Part shown: positions 11,264 to 23,981 of the stretch, piece after piece
Layout of the letters: each line of letters opens with the position of its first letter
Position numbering within the stretch: position 1 is the stretch's first letter
NCBI RefSeq assembly: GCF_018873765.1
Contig: NC_057917.1
Location: 57,904,464-57,968,463, forward strand
Direction: 5' to 3'
DNA length: 64,000 nucleotides
Source of the DNA: Telopea speciosissima
Taxonomy: Eukaryota > Streptophyta > Magnoliopsida > Proteales > Proteaceae
Translations under genes and position numbers: made by a program
The notes under the pieces: model-generated
What the model was told of the DNA's origin: nothing
Seen by the model: only the letters and a program-made list of their open reading frames with translations
Database searches by the model: none

Positions 11264-12179
11264 AGAGAATTAAAGAGAAGTGGGTGAGGAAGGGTTTGTT
11301 AAGAGAGAAGAGACTAGGAAGGGATTGAAAGGATTACTAGAAGACTAATTAGAGAAATTTTGTCACAAAGTGGATGGTGGACTGATTGAATTATTGAACC
11401 TCACTGAAAGCAACCTCTGCGTAATACGTATTGTTTAAGCATCAACACTAGTCTCAGTTTCAGCTCAAGAAGCAGGTAGTGTCAAATGGAATGGAAATTT
11501 CTAAAAAGGGAAAGGTTGTCTAAGCCGTCGGGTAGGATACACTTGCTTCTATCTATCTCTCCACCTCATATGAAAGATCTCGCTATCCTTTATCTTCTGA
11601 AATTATTTCGAAACTATTTCTTCGCACTTCAGTGGTACATTCCCTATGCCATTTGGTTGGAGAACTCTTGCTTTACCCCACATAAAGCAAGTATAATGCT
11701 AACAATTGCTTGGTCGGTTGGCTGGTGGCTTGTCGGTTAGAGTGTATGCCCCCAGGAGAACAAGGGATAGACTCTGCTGGTTTGCATATTGTGCCAAAAA
11801 ATAAAGGAATCCCCTCCCCCGTTGGGATAAAATCCTCCGCAGAGTGGGCATTTGGTGGTGCACGTTTCATCCAACGGTGCGAGCTCAATGCAAGACAGTT
11901 TTTTTTTTCTTTCTTTTCGAGCTAGGCACCGTTGAATGTTGCATCTTCCACGTGTCGAGCTCTCAGGCCCGCACTATAGTGCACTGTTAGATTAGAGCAC
12001 TGTAGAGGATCTCTCTCCCCCCCCCCCCATCCCCCCCATCCTTGGTAGTTGTAGGTTGTAATTGATCCCACTGTTTTAAGTATACGTATGGTATCAAACT
12101 ATCAATACCAATACCGATAAAACCATGTTTGGCATCAAATGTGGGGTATGGACTGGTGGGGATTATGGGGTGGGGGGGG
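11264..12179. other. Intergenic, upstream of the proline-rich gene
   Basis: This is the likely promoter and 5' leader region of the minus-strand gene just to the left, followed by unrecognised sequence. It includes a C-run at about 11998-12018 and CGATA-like repeats near 12070-12120. No further gene is seen. Confidence 0.45.
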
Positions 12180-12358
12180 GAAATTATCACCTCTAGTTTG
12201 CTGACCGGCCCAGTTCCCCAGTTCCTCTAATAGGGGGATGGTGGACCCCACCCGGGCAGGGTGTTTGGGCATGGGTAGAGAGGTCATTTCAGCCCCCCTT
12301 TGTTAGAGGAACTGGGGAACTGGGCCGGTCAGCAAACTGGAGGTGATAAAGATCCGGG
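12180..12358. mobile_element. Foldback element, type A, near-perfect arms
   Basis: TTATCACCTCTAGTTTGCTG at 12184 and its inverse at about 12350 (CAGCAAACTGGAGGTGATAA) begin arms of roughly 55 bp that remain nearly identical through CCCAGTTCCCCAGTTCCTCT. The centre (12261-12299) carries GTGTTTGGGC and GGTCATTTCAGCCCC. The good arm match suggests this is a young copy. G- and C-runs flank it. Confidence 0.7.
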
Positions 12359-13330
12359 GGGGGGGGGGGGCTGTGGACACTGATGGCCATGGTGCAGTTT
12401 TAGACTTTTAGTTGTGAAGTGATTAGAACTTAGAAAGAACTTTGAACTGAGAACGGCCAAAAATGGAATTGGAAAAATAAGAAAGGTGAGTGATGGACCT
12501 GGATGACGTGTTCGATGTGGATAGGCTGATGATATTAGTATGGGGATGGAAATGGGCCTCCTATATGGACCCATCTTGTGATCAGATTTTCCTTCCTGAG
12601 AATAATGTCTGAACTCTGAAGAGAACATGTGTTTCCACTTGTGGGTATTGAGTTTATTGACTGAAGAAGACATGCATATTGACAGAAATACCTTCACTTC
12701 ATCACGCATCACAGCATTCCCTAGTCACAAGTCACAACATCTTCCTCCCCTCCTTTGGGTCACTGGATAACACTGATCCAGAGTCCAGAACCAGACCCAG
12801 TTGGTGCTGTACAATGATGGATTTGGTCTTGTTCCTTGCAGTCAAAGAAAGAAAATGTGGTGGTGGTGGTTAAGGGCAGGTGGAGTACATGGCAATTATT
12901 AGTTGCCAAAAAAGATTAAATGAAATTTGGGCTAGATTGAGAAACTTTAAGCCAGTTTAGCATTGACTCCAGATGCTTTGCAAGAGATTTATCAAATTAT
13001 CCATATTTAATCCGATCCAGGTTTAGACCATTGCCAACTTTGGTTCTTAGGAAGGAGGGATGAGGGGGTTTTATATTTACTTGCCTAGAGCTGTCATCCT
13101 TTCTTATTTTTCATTGCTTGCGTTTCTTTCTATTTTTTCCTCTCCCTATTGGTTTTGCTTTACAAATGTTGAGTTTATGTCTTATATTATGTAGAGTTCA
13201 CGCAGTAACTATTGGGTTTGTAATTACTTTGTATATGTTTAATTATATTAATTTTGGGTGAATTATATGTATAAGGATAAAATTATAATTGTGTGGAATT
13301 CAGGATTTCTAGAATGCTTATTTATTGGCG
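12359..13330. other. Intergenic, nothing recognised
   Basis: After a G-run at 12357-12370 the sequence is AT-rich with no conserved protein motif or repeat that I can name. Confidence 0.45.
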
Positions 13331-13488
13331 TTGGGGTCCTCTACTGCCGAGCTGCCCCAGGCACAGCAAGGCGATGAAAAGACCACCTTACCCCTGTTCG
13401 AGCGGGGATAAGGCAGTCTTTACCACCTTGCTGTGTCTAGGGCGCACAGCAGTAGGGGCAGCTCGGAAGTAGCAGATCGGGATCTTAT
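13331..13488. mobile_element. Foldback element, type B
   Basis: The ends pair as GTCCTCTACTGCCGAGCTGCC and, inverted, CTGCTACTTCCGAGCTGCC. Inside, CACAGCAAGG and its inverse CCTTGCTGTG form the inner arm. The centre holds GACCACCTTACCCCTG and GGGGATAAGGCAGTC. It is related to 51588-51776. Confidence 0.65.
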
Positions 13489-13837
13489 TTATTGTTTCTT
13501 TTGAGAAACCCTAGATAAATCACATAGGCCACGTTTGTTTGGCGGGCAATATGGGTTGGAATTGTTACGAGGATGGGACACACGTGCTAGTGGGGTGAAA
13601 GACAGGGAAGTAAAATAACAGGAAACTTCATCCGACCATTACTTTACAAATTTGGTTTTTGTTTGGTTGTTCTGTGCGAGGTTGGAATGTTCTCGAGACT
13701 AAAAGCCAGACTGCCAAAGAGGTCGGAGGGGGTAGAGAGAGAGATAGTGCAAGGTGAGGGCTTGTGATAGCAGGGAGTTTCGATGGCTTGGAGTTTTGCA
13801 GTTGTGATGTTTTGTGGCAGGCGTGGGACTTGCAGGA

Positions 13838-13840
<3 letters not shown>

Positions 13841-13872
<32 letters not shown>
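13841..13872. repeat. (AG)16 microsatellite
   Basis: A perfect AG dinucleotide run. The 17-bp sequence AGGTGAGGGCTTGTGAT flanks it as a direct repeat (near 13753 and 13871), which suggests local slippage or duplication. Confidence 0.9.
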
Positions 13873-13874
<2 letters not shown>

Positions 13875-13916
13875 GAGGGCTTGTGATGGCATGGTTCTTT
13901 TCCATTTTTTGTGGGA

Positions 13917-14110
13917 GGCAATTACTATCACTATCTTATACTTAGTTTATATTTATTAAAACTATCGTATCTTAAATTTCTTTTCTGAAACTATCCTGCT
14001 TTTAAACTTTTACATCTCTTTCCATCCTCTTGTTTTTAAATATTCAGAGTGTCCTTCCTTTTCACCCAGTAACTTGCTAATCTATTTAACCTATCATTCT
14101 TTTCTTTTTT
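13917..14110. repeat. Partial relative of the MULE-type MITE at 16525
   Basis: The order of motifs (GGCAATTACT, then a TTAGTTTATATTTATTAAAACT-like stretch, then CTTAAATTTCTTTT, TTTTAAACTTTTACAT and TAACTTGCTAATCTATTTA) follows the element at 16525-16821. The matching right end was not found, so this is a truncated copy. Confidence 0.55.
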
Positions 14111-14862
14111 TTTTTTTTTATCATTAAAATAGTAAAAAATGAAAGCACCCACCCGCTTCTTCTCTCTCTCTCTCTCATTTTTTACTGACCAATATGGATA
14201 CCAATGCCAATAACTCAAATCATACTCCGATGTAATGTCATATCCTCCCATATATATCCAATGCATCCCATTATATTCTTTCTCCCCACCTTTAATAGTC
14301 TAAGCCTATTGAATTCCTTGTTGACTCTTGGAATATTTGGATTTGTCTAAAAGTTAAGATGTGAATAGAAGACCACAGTGTCTACCAACCTAGAAAATTT
14401 TCATCCCCATCTACCAAACCATGTAGCAGGTCTAACTACTTATTAAGAAAATTATTTACATAAAATCTTCTTACACAAGTAAAATAGATCGACTCTGACA
14501 GAGTTAGAATCTTTACCAAAGAAAAAATACAAAAAGAGCTACTAGAATCATTTCTTTTCTTGCTTTACCCTGCCTTCTTAGTTATCGGGAGAAGAAAAAA
14601 AAAAAAAAAAAGGAGGTTGGGACCCTTTTGCCCACTTTTCTGTCTTCCTTTTCCATCAATAAAGAAAATTTTCTCCTTACATGATAATGATAAGAGGACT
14701 TGGGTTTTAACTGTTTTAAGAACAAAATTATATGGTTGCGATGCCTTGGGCAATCGGGTTGATAAATCTCAGCCCGACTAGCAAGGATCAGCTAGCGATG
14801 TGGGTTCCTAAACTAACATGTGTTTTAATTGACTCACCCAAGTCGCTACCACCCTATCCGGT

Positions 14863-15322
14863 GTAGGGGTGTTAAATAGTAGCTTGCATTGGTATGCTTG
14901 ATCGGTTAAAGCCCGACATTGGATTTTAACCTGATATTGGATTGATCGGTTAGTAAATAGTCTGGTGTCAGGCTTAGCTCAATTATTGAAAGGGTTGGTA
15001 ATGGTGTTTGGTTGTAACTAGACAATTGCCTGACAAAGACTATAGACCCCATTAATGGGGGTTATAGCGTTTATAGTCCGATTAACCTGTTTAAGCCCAT
15101 TTAAGTTGAGTATGGTGTAATTCATCAATTAGTCCATTTAATTCTGATTACCATGAGTCTGATTATAAATCGCTAAACATCCGGTCGAATAAAAACGTGT
15201 CAATACCCTAGCCTACAAGACATGATTATCTAAACGGCCGATAACAGTGTGAGACCTTAAAATTAGTGGAGACAGATAAGACCACACTGAAACTAACTAG
15301 GCTCGATTTGTTGACAACCCTA
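14863..15322. mobile_element. Possible hAT-like MITE, no duplication seen
   Basis: The ends TAGGGGTGTTAA and, inverted, TAGGGTTGTCAA resemble hAT-type terminal repeats and enclose 460 bp of non-coding sequence. The 8-bp flanks do not match, so the assignment rests on the ends only. The stretches on either side (13.9-14.9 kb and 15.3-16.5 kb) show no gene. Confidence 0.4.
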
Positions 15323-16524
15323 ACGTGATGTATTACGCACTACTAAAAAATAATAAACCCATATGCTACACATGCAGGGGGATGACCCTCAGTCAAGAGT
15401 GGAATGGGCCACCTGTCAAATATTTCCTATGGCAAAACTCAAAAGCGATCTTTCTTGGTAACCGTAAGGGGTGGGAGTTAATGATAAACCCAAAGTATAA
15501 CATAATGTCACAATACCATTAGTGACAACGGGTGAAGGAAAACTTAATCTAGAAGCATAAGCAGGAGTTTGGAGGCAACAACATTTCCGGACACTAAAGG
15601 CCCTTCTCTTTTAACTTATTGACACTCTTCTTGATCTTTAATGGACAGATCCGATATATTTTGATATTGGTAGCTAGCTGAGGAAATAGAGGAGGAATCT
15701 AAGCTTTTTGCCCTTGTTTAGAATTTTAGTTGTATAAACATGGGCAGTGTGAAATGTCGTTTTGTTAGGTAATTTGGTTTGCAAAACAGTTACGTTATGG
15801 GCATTATTTTGTATAACCAGTCATGGTTATGGTTACATTGTGACTCTAATCGTCCTACGTAAATTGAATAAGACAAGGAATACTTATCATATGATATCAT
15901 TGAATTTTATTTTATTAATATTGTGCAATACCATTTTTGCCTTATATAATCTCGTACGCCCATGAGCCGATCTAATGGAATCCACAAAGTGGGGTCTACA
16001 AAATGAATTCCATCACGTCAGCTCAGAGGTATACGAGATGGTTCTCGTACGTGAACCTGAACCGCACTTTACTTTAAGACTCTACACCATGAAAACACCC
16101 ATCAACTAATCGATTCTTATAGGCCATACATGGACCTATTTATAATCAGTCTATGGGATAGCTGTCTATAATTGGATTCATACCAAACCAGCTATAAAAC
16201 GATGTAATCGGTTTGATTCATATTCAGGCCAATTGGGTTATGCTATTTCGGTCCATAATTAATCTTGGTAGCAGTCCTCTTATGGACACTTTCTAATGGG
16301 ATTATTTTTTCCTTCTTCCATGGCTTAGGACAAACCATGCATGATGCCTTTAGCTTTTGATACCAGCAACGTCCATGAAACACCACAACTCAAAGTAACA
16401 AAATGAAATCCAGAACTATAAATTAAAATTCATGTGCATCTAGAGAAATGTATATTTGAGTTCACACAAACCATCACAATTAAGAAGGTGGCGATCAATG
16501 TAGAGTAGAGTTTTGTATTTAGTT

Positions 16525-16821
16525 GGGGCAATTACTCTCTCTCCCCTCCACTTAGCCTATATTGACTAAAACTCCACTATCTTAAATTTCTTTTTGTGAT
16601 ACTCCCCTGTTTTTAAACTTTTACATGTCCTTCTCCCCTCATGTTTTTAAATACCTAGATAGCCTTTTCTTTTCATCTAGTAACTTGCTAATCTATTTAT
16701 CCATTCTTAGTGAGTAGCTCACAAGTTACTTTTACCGAACTAAAAAAGAACCAACCGGTTAACAAGTTTAAGGTAAGGGAGTTTTAGTAAATATAGACTA
16801 AGTGTAGGGGAGCGATAGTCC
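16525..16821. mobile_element. Mutator-type MITE with 9-bp target duplication (297 bp)
   Basis: Inverted ends of about 50 bp share CTTAGCCTATATTGACTAAA on the left and, inverted, CTTAGTCTATATTTACTAAA on the right. The direct repeat TATTTAGTT lies at 16516-16524 and 16822-16830, the 9-bp duplication expected of MULEs. Non-coding. Confidence 0.8.
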
Positions 16822-16830
16822 TATTTAGTT

Positions 16831-19800
16831 TTGGTGTAATGCCCACAATCATTAGTAAGACATGCTGGGAATGACAACATATTATGATGGGAGTGGAGAT
16901 CCAACAATTAATCAAAATTGGGCTTCCTTATTTAGGCCCATAAATCCCAAAAGATGTATTATGGGCTATTGGTCCATACAAAATATTTTGGGTTTAATTA
17001 GGCCCGAGTAGCTACTGGATACAATCAACTGGGCTTGAGAATTGGAGAACCTGCTTCTGATGGCTTCGGCTACTTACAGAAGCTTAAGCAAGGGCTTTAT
17101 GCTCAGCTCCTTTCCACTCAACAGAGTTTGAAGGAGAAGCAATCTAATATGCACCTTACAGTCACACCTATAGCTTTTGGAGAAGAAGACGCCAAAAACA
17201 TCATTTTCCATTGGTTCGGTCGAATCGACCCATTCAGATTGGAATTGGCCAAGCCCGATCCCAATTCCAATCAATCTGGAGCAGCCGGTCCATGATCTAG
17301 GGTTCAGGCGGCTGGACCAGATCAGAATCTTGATTCCGAGTTAGTTCCCACTTTCTAAGGAAGGGAAAGACTTGGTCCTAATATGGTTCTACATCCCATG
17401 GGAGAATGTTCATCCTTTTGGGGCTTCTAAAATCCACTTTCTTTCCCCAGATCATCCAAGAGCACATGCATAAGGATCTGAATTGTTAATCGAAAGCATT
17501 TATAGAAATCGAATTGAACCATTTAAATCGAAACTGTTAAATCATTTATTAATCGATTCGACTTTGATTTAAAAAGTGAAACTGTTTATGAAACAATTTA
17601 GTTTAATTTAAAATTGATAAATCATTGGTTTTGAACCTATTAGATCTGGTATGTTATTGAACCAATTATACATACTAAATCGATTAGTCACTGATTTATA
17701 CCATATAAATTAAGTTAAATTATTATTATTATTTTTTAAAAAAAATTTCTTAAGCCACAATTTAGGTCTAGATGTCGTTGTTCAAGCTGAGCAACATCAA
17801 ACATCCTTATTGGCCTTCACAATAGGTTTGTTTCTAATTGGCCCTAGAACTATTAACTCGAATTAACTACAAAACTAAAACTGAAACCTATAAAAACCTT
17901 TTAATTGGAACCGTTTTATACTTTTTATTGTTTCGATTTTGAAATAATATAAGAAGCATTTACTAAACAGTTCGATTCTGGTTTCTACCTTCCGTACCTT
18001 GAATTGAATCAAAACTAGCGACAATTGCTACCCATTGCTTTGTGAGTAACGGTTCTCCTGTGAGTAGCAACACATGTGAATATCTCGCTTCCCCGATGCC
18101 AATTAACCAGAATTGAACCGTTTAACACTATTATACATGCATGCCTAAAAGTCGAAACGGATAACAAGGAGATCATTGAAACTGATCAATGATCCCTCAA
18201 AACTACTATTGGAGATTATAGTTGTACTACTGGATATTAGATCACTTTTATCATCTTTTCAATCCATTTCTTTTTTGTGTATAAAGGGCTGTGAATTATG
18301 AAGTAGATGCCCTAACTAGGAAGACGCTGTCCATCATGTGTAGGACAGAATGGTTGCATTCCATTCTTTGGCTCTCAAGACTTTGTACGTCTGAAGCTTT
18401 AGGCTGTATACATGGTTATCCTATTTAACCCAAAAAAGAGAATTGCAACATGAGGAAGGATTTCAAACAAACTTACCTGAATCCGGTATCAATCAATGAA
18501 GAGATATCCATCTACAAGGGAGGTCAATATACCATTCAATCATCTTCTTTTAAGAAAAAGGAGAGAGCCTGTCCTTCGGTGGGTAAGAACCTAAGAGGAG
18601 CAAGTTTATACTTTTTTTTTATCAAAATAGTTTGACTCACCAGAAAGAAAACAAAGGCGAAGAACTAAAAAGAAATTGATTAAAAGATGGCTTTTAAGGT
18701 AACCATGTGGGGCGGTGGGGCTTTGGTCCCTACTTCCTTTCTTCTCAATCACTCATCAATGAGTGTGGGATTCTCTATCCCTAACCTTCTTTTTCTGTCC
18801 TTTTGCCCATTCTTCAAGTCACGTTTAAATACCAATAGAGCCGTAAGAAGTAAGAACTAAGTCCTCTTTCCCTTCCCCAGTTCCTCCCTTCTTTCTGCTC
18901 TTTGGTCCCTATCGATATGTGTAAATTGACAAATACCCAACTCTTCAATATTAATCTTGATCATGACTCATGAATCACCATCCCTTCTCACTCCTACCTT
19001 CTTTTTAATTCCAACAAAACACCTTCTTCAACTCACCAATCCTTTTTTGTCACATAAAACGATGGAGGAGGATTTTCTTCACTAATGGGGTGTTACTTCC
19101 GTGTGATGGGCATCAGAATACTAGTGAGGCAGTATTTACTTCATATAGAAGAAGAGTAATAATGATCCTAGATGTGCGTACTTTTCTTTTATCTGGTGTA
19201 GGAAAACTTTCCCCTTATCATAAACCAATGGACTTGGACTGAAACATTAGATGATGTTGATGGTGGGTATCTCTTGGTACTGATAAAGACAATTTTGTCA
19301 CTCACATTTGTCTTTATTTGTATGATGGAATTTGAGTTGTATATATTATAGAGCCCATACACTCTAATACCTTTTGGAATCTATAAGAAAAACATAATAA
19401 TTTATTTAGCGAAAATGACATATGATCAATTGGTTCACCACCGTTCACGAGTCTATTTCACCTTAATTATCTTTTGTTTTCCAATATTAATCATTTGAAA
19501 ACCCTTAAAGACATTAGGTGTTGAAAGCTCCTAAAGTATCTCAAGGCATCAATTAGGATCTGAACAAAATTGATGTGAGTGTTCTATAACTCCCAACATC
19601 TCAACACCTCCTTCGTATATATCTTTGTCATACCTAACTTTACACGTGGATAGACCACTAAGAAAGTATAACAAGGGGACCTAAGCTTTGCTATCATGTT
19701 GGACGGTTCAACTGAAAACCTTTGTTCATTAGGTAGAGAGAGCTCCTCAAATATATGACAATACTAAGGATCTGAATAAATCAATGTTAGACTATAACTC

Positions 19801-20402
19801 TATAACTCTCAACATCTCAACACATAAGACTCTAGCTTCGACTTCATTGCCAATACATTGTATGGAATCAGATGAAAGAGTTGGTACCACACCAGTTCTG
19901 TGGTCAATCCTGATCGACACTACTAAGTAGTGAAGGATATGTAAGGAATAAAGCTTTGACGTGCAAGTGGTATTCTGTAATTTTCCCTCCAACGTATAGG
20001 CTGTACAAAGTTCATCTTTTGCAAGAAAAAAAAGAAAGCCCCAATGGCTAATCACCTTTGCAAGGCATATGATTCCTTGTGTAGCTTTAGTCACATTGTT
20101 ATAATGCTTCCTTATATCAAATTGTAATTTTGTAGGAGAAATCTATATTGTCTCAAAAAATGCAACATTGATCACCAATTTTCAGTTTTAATCCATCTGA
20201 TCATAGATTACAATAATCAAAAGGTGACGTGTCAAATGCAACCTACTACTGATCGTTGACTTGTCTAATATTATTTAAGTTAGAAGTAAAAAGTATTTTT
20301 AAAATAAATTAAAAATGACTTATGATCATATCATGTTCAATAATTGTCATTCTCCATATGAATGACTTGATTTTTCCATATATAAAAGGGTAAAAATTAC
20401 TC
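16831..20402. other. Intergenic, nothing recognised
   Basis: This is 3.6 kb of AT-rich sequence. The part at about 17480-18000 is a degenerate mosaic of AATCGATT/GAATTGAA-like words, probably an old repeat. No domain, tRNA or terminal-repeat pair was found. Confidence 0.45.
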
Positions 20403-21383
20403 TGTGTTTGGTATGTGATGTGTCATAAAATCGCCAACCAAGCAGAAGCTGCCATGTGGAGGCGCTGAGACCGAACCCGAGGATTGAACCGAACTGATGA
20501 AGGCCGCGCCAAACCGGTCACCCAGAGATGGGACATCACTTCAATCCCCTGCTTGGCCGAGCACCACGATCGAGCAGGTAATCCGTCGAGAACTGAGCTG
20601 AGCATCCAGTGCGCAGCGCTGTACCGGCCCACACCGACTAAGAGGACGATCTCCCCCGTCTCCAACTTGGTCGGGCTCTGTGGCCGAGCGTCAGGCCTGC
20701 CGAGCCCTGACCCGAGCCCGTACAAATCAGCCATGGGCTGGGCTCAGCCGAGCTCGTACACACATCTGGGAGCAACTCCCACACCACATATGCTGAGCAC
20801 GAGCCCGAGCCCTGAGGACACGGCTGTCCGAGGTCAAGGCCTCACCAGAAGTAGTGACACCAACTCCCCAGGAATCACGGAGCCACCTCCGCACACCCTG
20901 ACAATCGCGGGATACGAATCGGGTCGCGATCCCGCCATAGAATCAAGTCACATTCTCACAAGGACTCTTACCTCTTTAGGAGTCCGACTCCGAAAATAAC
21001 TCTCCACTCCCTCCGCATGGAAGAGCCCTACTAATAGAGGACTCTTATCATACAAGGACTCCTCCAATCGCCTCATCTCATCCTATAAATATTAAGGTAA
21101 GGAGTTCAAACGCTCATCTCACTTCTACTAAGTTGTTACACTGTTGCACTAGAGACCTGACTTGAGCGTTGGAGAGTCCTTCGCGGAGCCACACCGGCTC
21201 TCTTGCACTCACTCGATTTTTGCAGGCTCATCCGTGGGCGAACCGGGTGATGGAGGTTTTCACATGCAACAGTATGCATTCTAGGGCAATTTTGCATTCT
21301 TTGATGATTAAAACAACTATTTTTTATTATCCGAGGATGCGAAATTGAGCTAGAACGCATTCCAAGAATGTCTACCAAATGCA
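20403..21383. mobile_element. Small TIR element split by a solo LTR
   Basis: The left end TGTGTTTGGTATG at 20403-20415 continues, after the solo LTR, with CATTCTAGGGC at 21277. The right end, inverted, reads TGCATTTGGTAGACATTCT at 21383. Removing the LTR and one duplication leaves an element of about 120 bp with the same ends as 10279-10430. Confidence 0.6.
20416..21271 (+). repeat. Solo LTR of a Tat-family element (856 bp) with 5-bp target duplication
   Basis: The sequence is the inverse orientation of the LTRs at 24146 and 34510: its right end reads TGGAGGTTTTCACATGCAACA and it contains GCACTAGAGACCTGACTTGAGCG, matching their inner edge. The direct repeat GTATG lies at 20411-20415 and 21272-21276. 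No internal region is present, so it probably arose by LTR-LTR recombination. A TATA box (TATAAATA) is at 21085-21092 on the plus strand. It is longer than the 700-bp LTRs, so it belongs to another subfamily. Confidence 0.85.
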
Positions 21384-21463
21384 GTAAGATTACAACTTCT
21401 TTTTCACCAAACTTGTTTTTTTTTTTTTTTGATGAGTAAAATAAAATATATTAAAAATAGAAG

Positions 21464-22205
21464 CTAACTTACAGGATTGTTTAGGTTGCTTGAGCAACTG
21501 TTTCTAGCCATGTTCCTAGCCATTGTTAGGCAAAACTTATCACCAAACCTGGTGAACTTTACATTTTGAGTAAGATTAGAAATATATAGAAAGTCCTTGA
21601 ACAAAAACCACGGCCATGAGCATTTGGTTGGAGATGGAAGAGTATCTGTAATCAACTTGTGATCAACCCAAACTTCTTTGATCTTCGACCCAATGCAGGC
21701 AGCATGGTCACAACCCTTCCGGAGAGCAAGAAGAACAGCAGCTAACTCATCCGTATTTTGAAGAGTTCCTGTATCAAAAAACTTTAGCCTCCATCTATCA
21801 AAAAGAAATAGGACCATCCAGCTGTAGTTAGTCTAGTACTAGAGTATCCTGCACAGATTAAAACAGGAAAGTTAAGCACGGGTAATTTGAAGGAGGAGGG
21901 AGAAACTAAAAAATCATTAGAGTTATCCATTACAACCAGGGATGAAAGAGTGGGGGGGGGGATATTTTCAAATTAGAAATCCACTTTTGAATGTTGTTCA
22001 TAACCCACATAGGATTAGGTCTCTCTAAAGGCGCCACAGCCTTATTTCTAACAGCCCAAATAAAGTAACAAGTGATAAAAAACACACTAAAAAACCAACA
22101 AAGAAGATGTTTGTTTGACTTAAATTGGAGGAAAAAGAACAGACATGTAGATTTCAGATCACTCAAGGCCAAATAATCGGTTTTTAGCCCCAAAGGACCT
22201 CCCAC
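21464..22205 (-). pseudogene. LINE RNase H domain and linker
   Basis: The RNase H-like part reads TDELAAVLLALRKGCDHA followed by a conserved Asp region (EVWVDHKLI), matching the E and D positions of type I RNase H. The opening strand with the first Asp is degraded. The linker at 21930-22205 is hydrophobic and unrecognisable apart from its position. Confidence 0.65.
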
Positions 22206-23126
22206 CTAGATGTGTTTGACCCAATCACAAGAAAGGAAAAGGTGCCATGATGATTCAACACCATTTTCACAAAGAGCGCATGTGGAGTCAATCTGGATCC
22301 ACTTCGAGAGAATAGCCTTGGTGGGAATTCGTGCATGTAGCAAATGCCATATGAAGAATTTAAATTTAGGATGAATCTGAATCTTCCAAAAGAACTTCCA
22401 CCAAGCAAATTCAATATCAGAAACATTAGTACAACGAAAATCAAATTCAAGAGCAGCCACTTTGGTGGTTAAAATGCCATTTTTAGCTTTGATACACCAC
22501 CACCTATCATCAGAATCAGTAATACTAATAGATTGTATAAGGGAAGTTATAGATGAAGGGATAATAGAATTAAGGAGGTCAGAGTTCCAATGATTACCTT
22601 GTAAAAAACACTTAACAAGTTTTGTTTTATCAATGGAAGTTATAGGGGAAGAAAGTAGGTCAGAAAGGCTACCTGACAGGTTAGGAATCCATTTGTCAAA
22701 CCAAAAGAAAGTAGATGATCCATTACCAAGTTTCTTAATCACCAACTTTTCCAGATTTGGAATAACATATGATATACTATTCCAAACGCAAGAGCCTTTC
22801 CTATTTCTTGTTGCACGATCAAACAACGAATGCTTATGAAAGTATTTGGCTTTGAGCACTCTAACCCACAACGAGTGAGGTTCTGTGAGCAATCTCCAAC
22901 CCAGTTTTAGCAAGAGGGCTCTGTTGTGGTTTTCTACCTTATGGAATCCAAAGCCTCCAAACACTTTGGGTGTGTACATTCTGCTCCAAAAGATTAGGGC
23001 TTTCTTTCTCTTTGAGCCACTACAATTTCCCAGCCAAAAGTTTGGACATAAGGAATCAATTTTACGGCAAATTGTCAGAGGGAATCGAAAGCAGTTCATT
23101 AAGAACGCAGGAGTCAAAGCGAGCAC
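22206..23126 (-). pseudogene. LINE ORF2 C-terminal region with zinc-binding RVT-type domain
   Basis: An open stretch of 306 residues with PKVFGGFGFHKVENHNRALL, WKIQIHPKFKFFIWHLLHAR and a Cys/His cluster (CALCENGVESSWHLFLSC). These are typical of the region between RT and RNase H in plant LINEs, where the Cys/His cluster belongs to the zf-RVT family. It continues from the RT fragment to the right after a break near 23150. Confidence 0.85.
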
Positions 23127-23174
23127 CGATTTAATAAGGACACTAAGTCCAACATAGGTTAAAAGATTAGATTT

Positions 23175-23981
23175 CTAGGCCGTAAGCTTTCTTTGCATTC
23201 TAGCAAGCACGCCCTCCAGCTCCCTATGTTTTGATCTGCCATGAAATAAGTTAGTACCCAAACAAATAGCATCAGAGGGCATCTCTTTAATACCCACCAG
23301 AGAGCTAAGGGAATGTCTGAGATCTGTAGGGACATTTTTACTAAAATGGATGCAACTTTTGGACAAATTAATCTCTTGTCCAAAGAGGTCAGAAAAAAGA
23401 TCCAAAATTGCCTTAATAGTTAAAATGTCATCAGAGGTGGCTCGACAAAAAATGAAAATGTCATCAGCAAAGAGAAGATGAGTGACTTCAGGAGCATATC
23501 TAGAGATTTTCACTATGCAAAACATATTTAATTCGTAATAAACAAAAAGAAGACGGGAAAGAACTTCCATAATGACTAGGAAAAGATATGGGCTAAGAGG
23601 GCAATCCTATCGCAAACCTCTAGAAGCATGGAAAAATTCAAAGGGACTTCCATCTAACTTAATGGTGAAAGAGGTAGAAGAGATAAGAGCACGGACTAGT
23701 AAGCCACATTTTTCTCCGAAACCAAGGAATTTGAAGACTGATAAAATAAGGTCCCACTCAATCCTATCATATGCTTTAGACATATCAATTTTGATTGCCA
23801 TAAATCCCGATTTACCACGAGTGTGGTTGAGAAAGTAGAGAATTTTTTGAGCAATAATAATATTATCATTGACTTGCCTACCTGGTATAAAGGCGGCCTG
23901 GAGAGGTGAAATGAATGAACTAAGCGAAGATTTGAGTCGATTGGTAATAAGCTTAGATAAAATTTTGTATGTGACATTGCA
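23175..23981 (-). pseudogene. LINE reverse transcriptase (N-terminal part missing)
   Basis: This would copy LINE RNA at the nicked target. It starts within the SLCNVTYKI motif, then shows QAAFIPGRQVNDNI, the palm motif AIKIDMSKAYDRIEW, and the catalytic box FADD in LLFADDIFIF near 23460. Between about 23570 and 23607 the frame shifts. It is clearly non-LTR type RT, not Ty3 or copia. It cannot be active because the start and the whole endonuclease region are missing. Confidence 0.88.

Larger units (their letters stand above)
21418..23981 (-). mobile_element. LINE (plant L1-type), 5'-truncated, with probable target duplication
   Basis: Read on the minus strand it has reverse transcriptase, a zinc-finger-type C-terminal region and an RNase H domain, and ends in a poly-A tract (T-run at about 21418-21431 on the plus strand). 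The 5' end stops inside RT. The 10-bp direct repeat CAAACTTGTT occurs at 21408-21417 and at 23982-23991, just beyond the RT break, as expected for target-primed insertion of a truncated copy. The repeat partly overlaps the T-run, so its exact length is uncertain. Confidence 0.85.

Noticed and set aside
13628..13931. Ser-Leu-rich open frames on the minus strand
   Set aside because: They are produced by the AG microsatellite and have no domain or splice support.
17035..17295. 86-residue open frame on the plus strand
   Set aside because: No recognisable domain, no gene context, and composition like the surrounding intergenic DNA.
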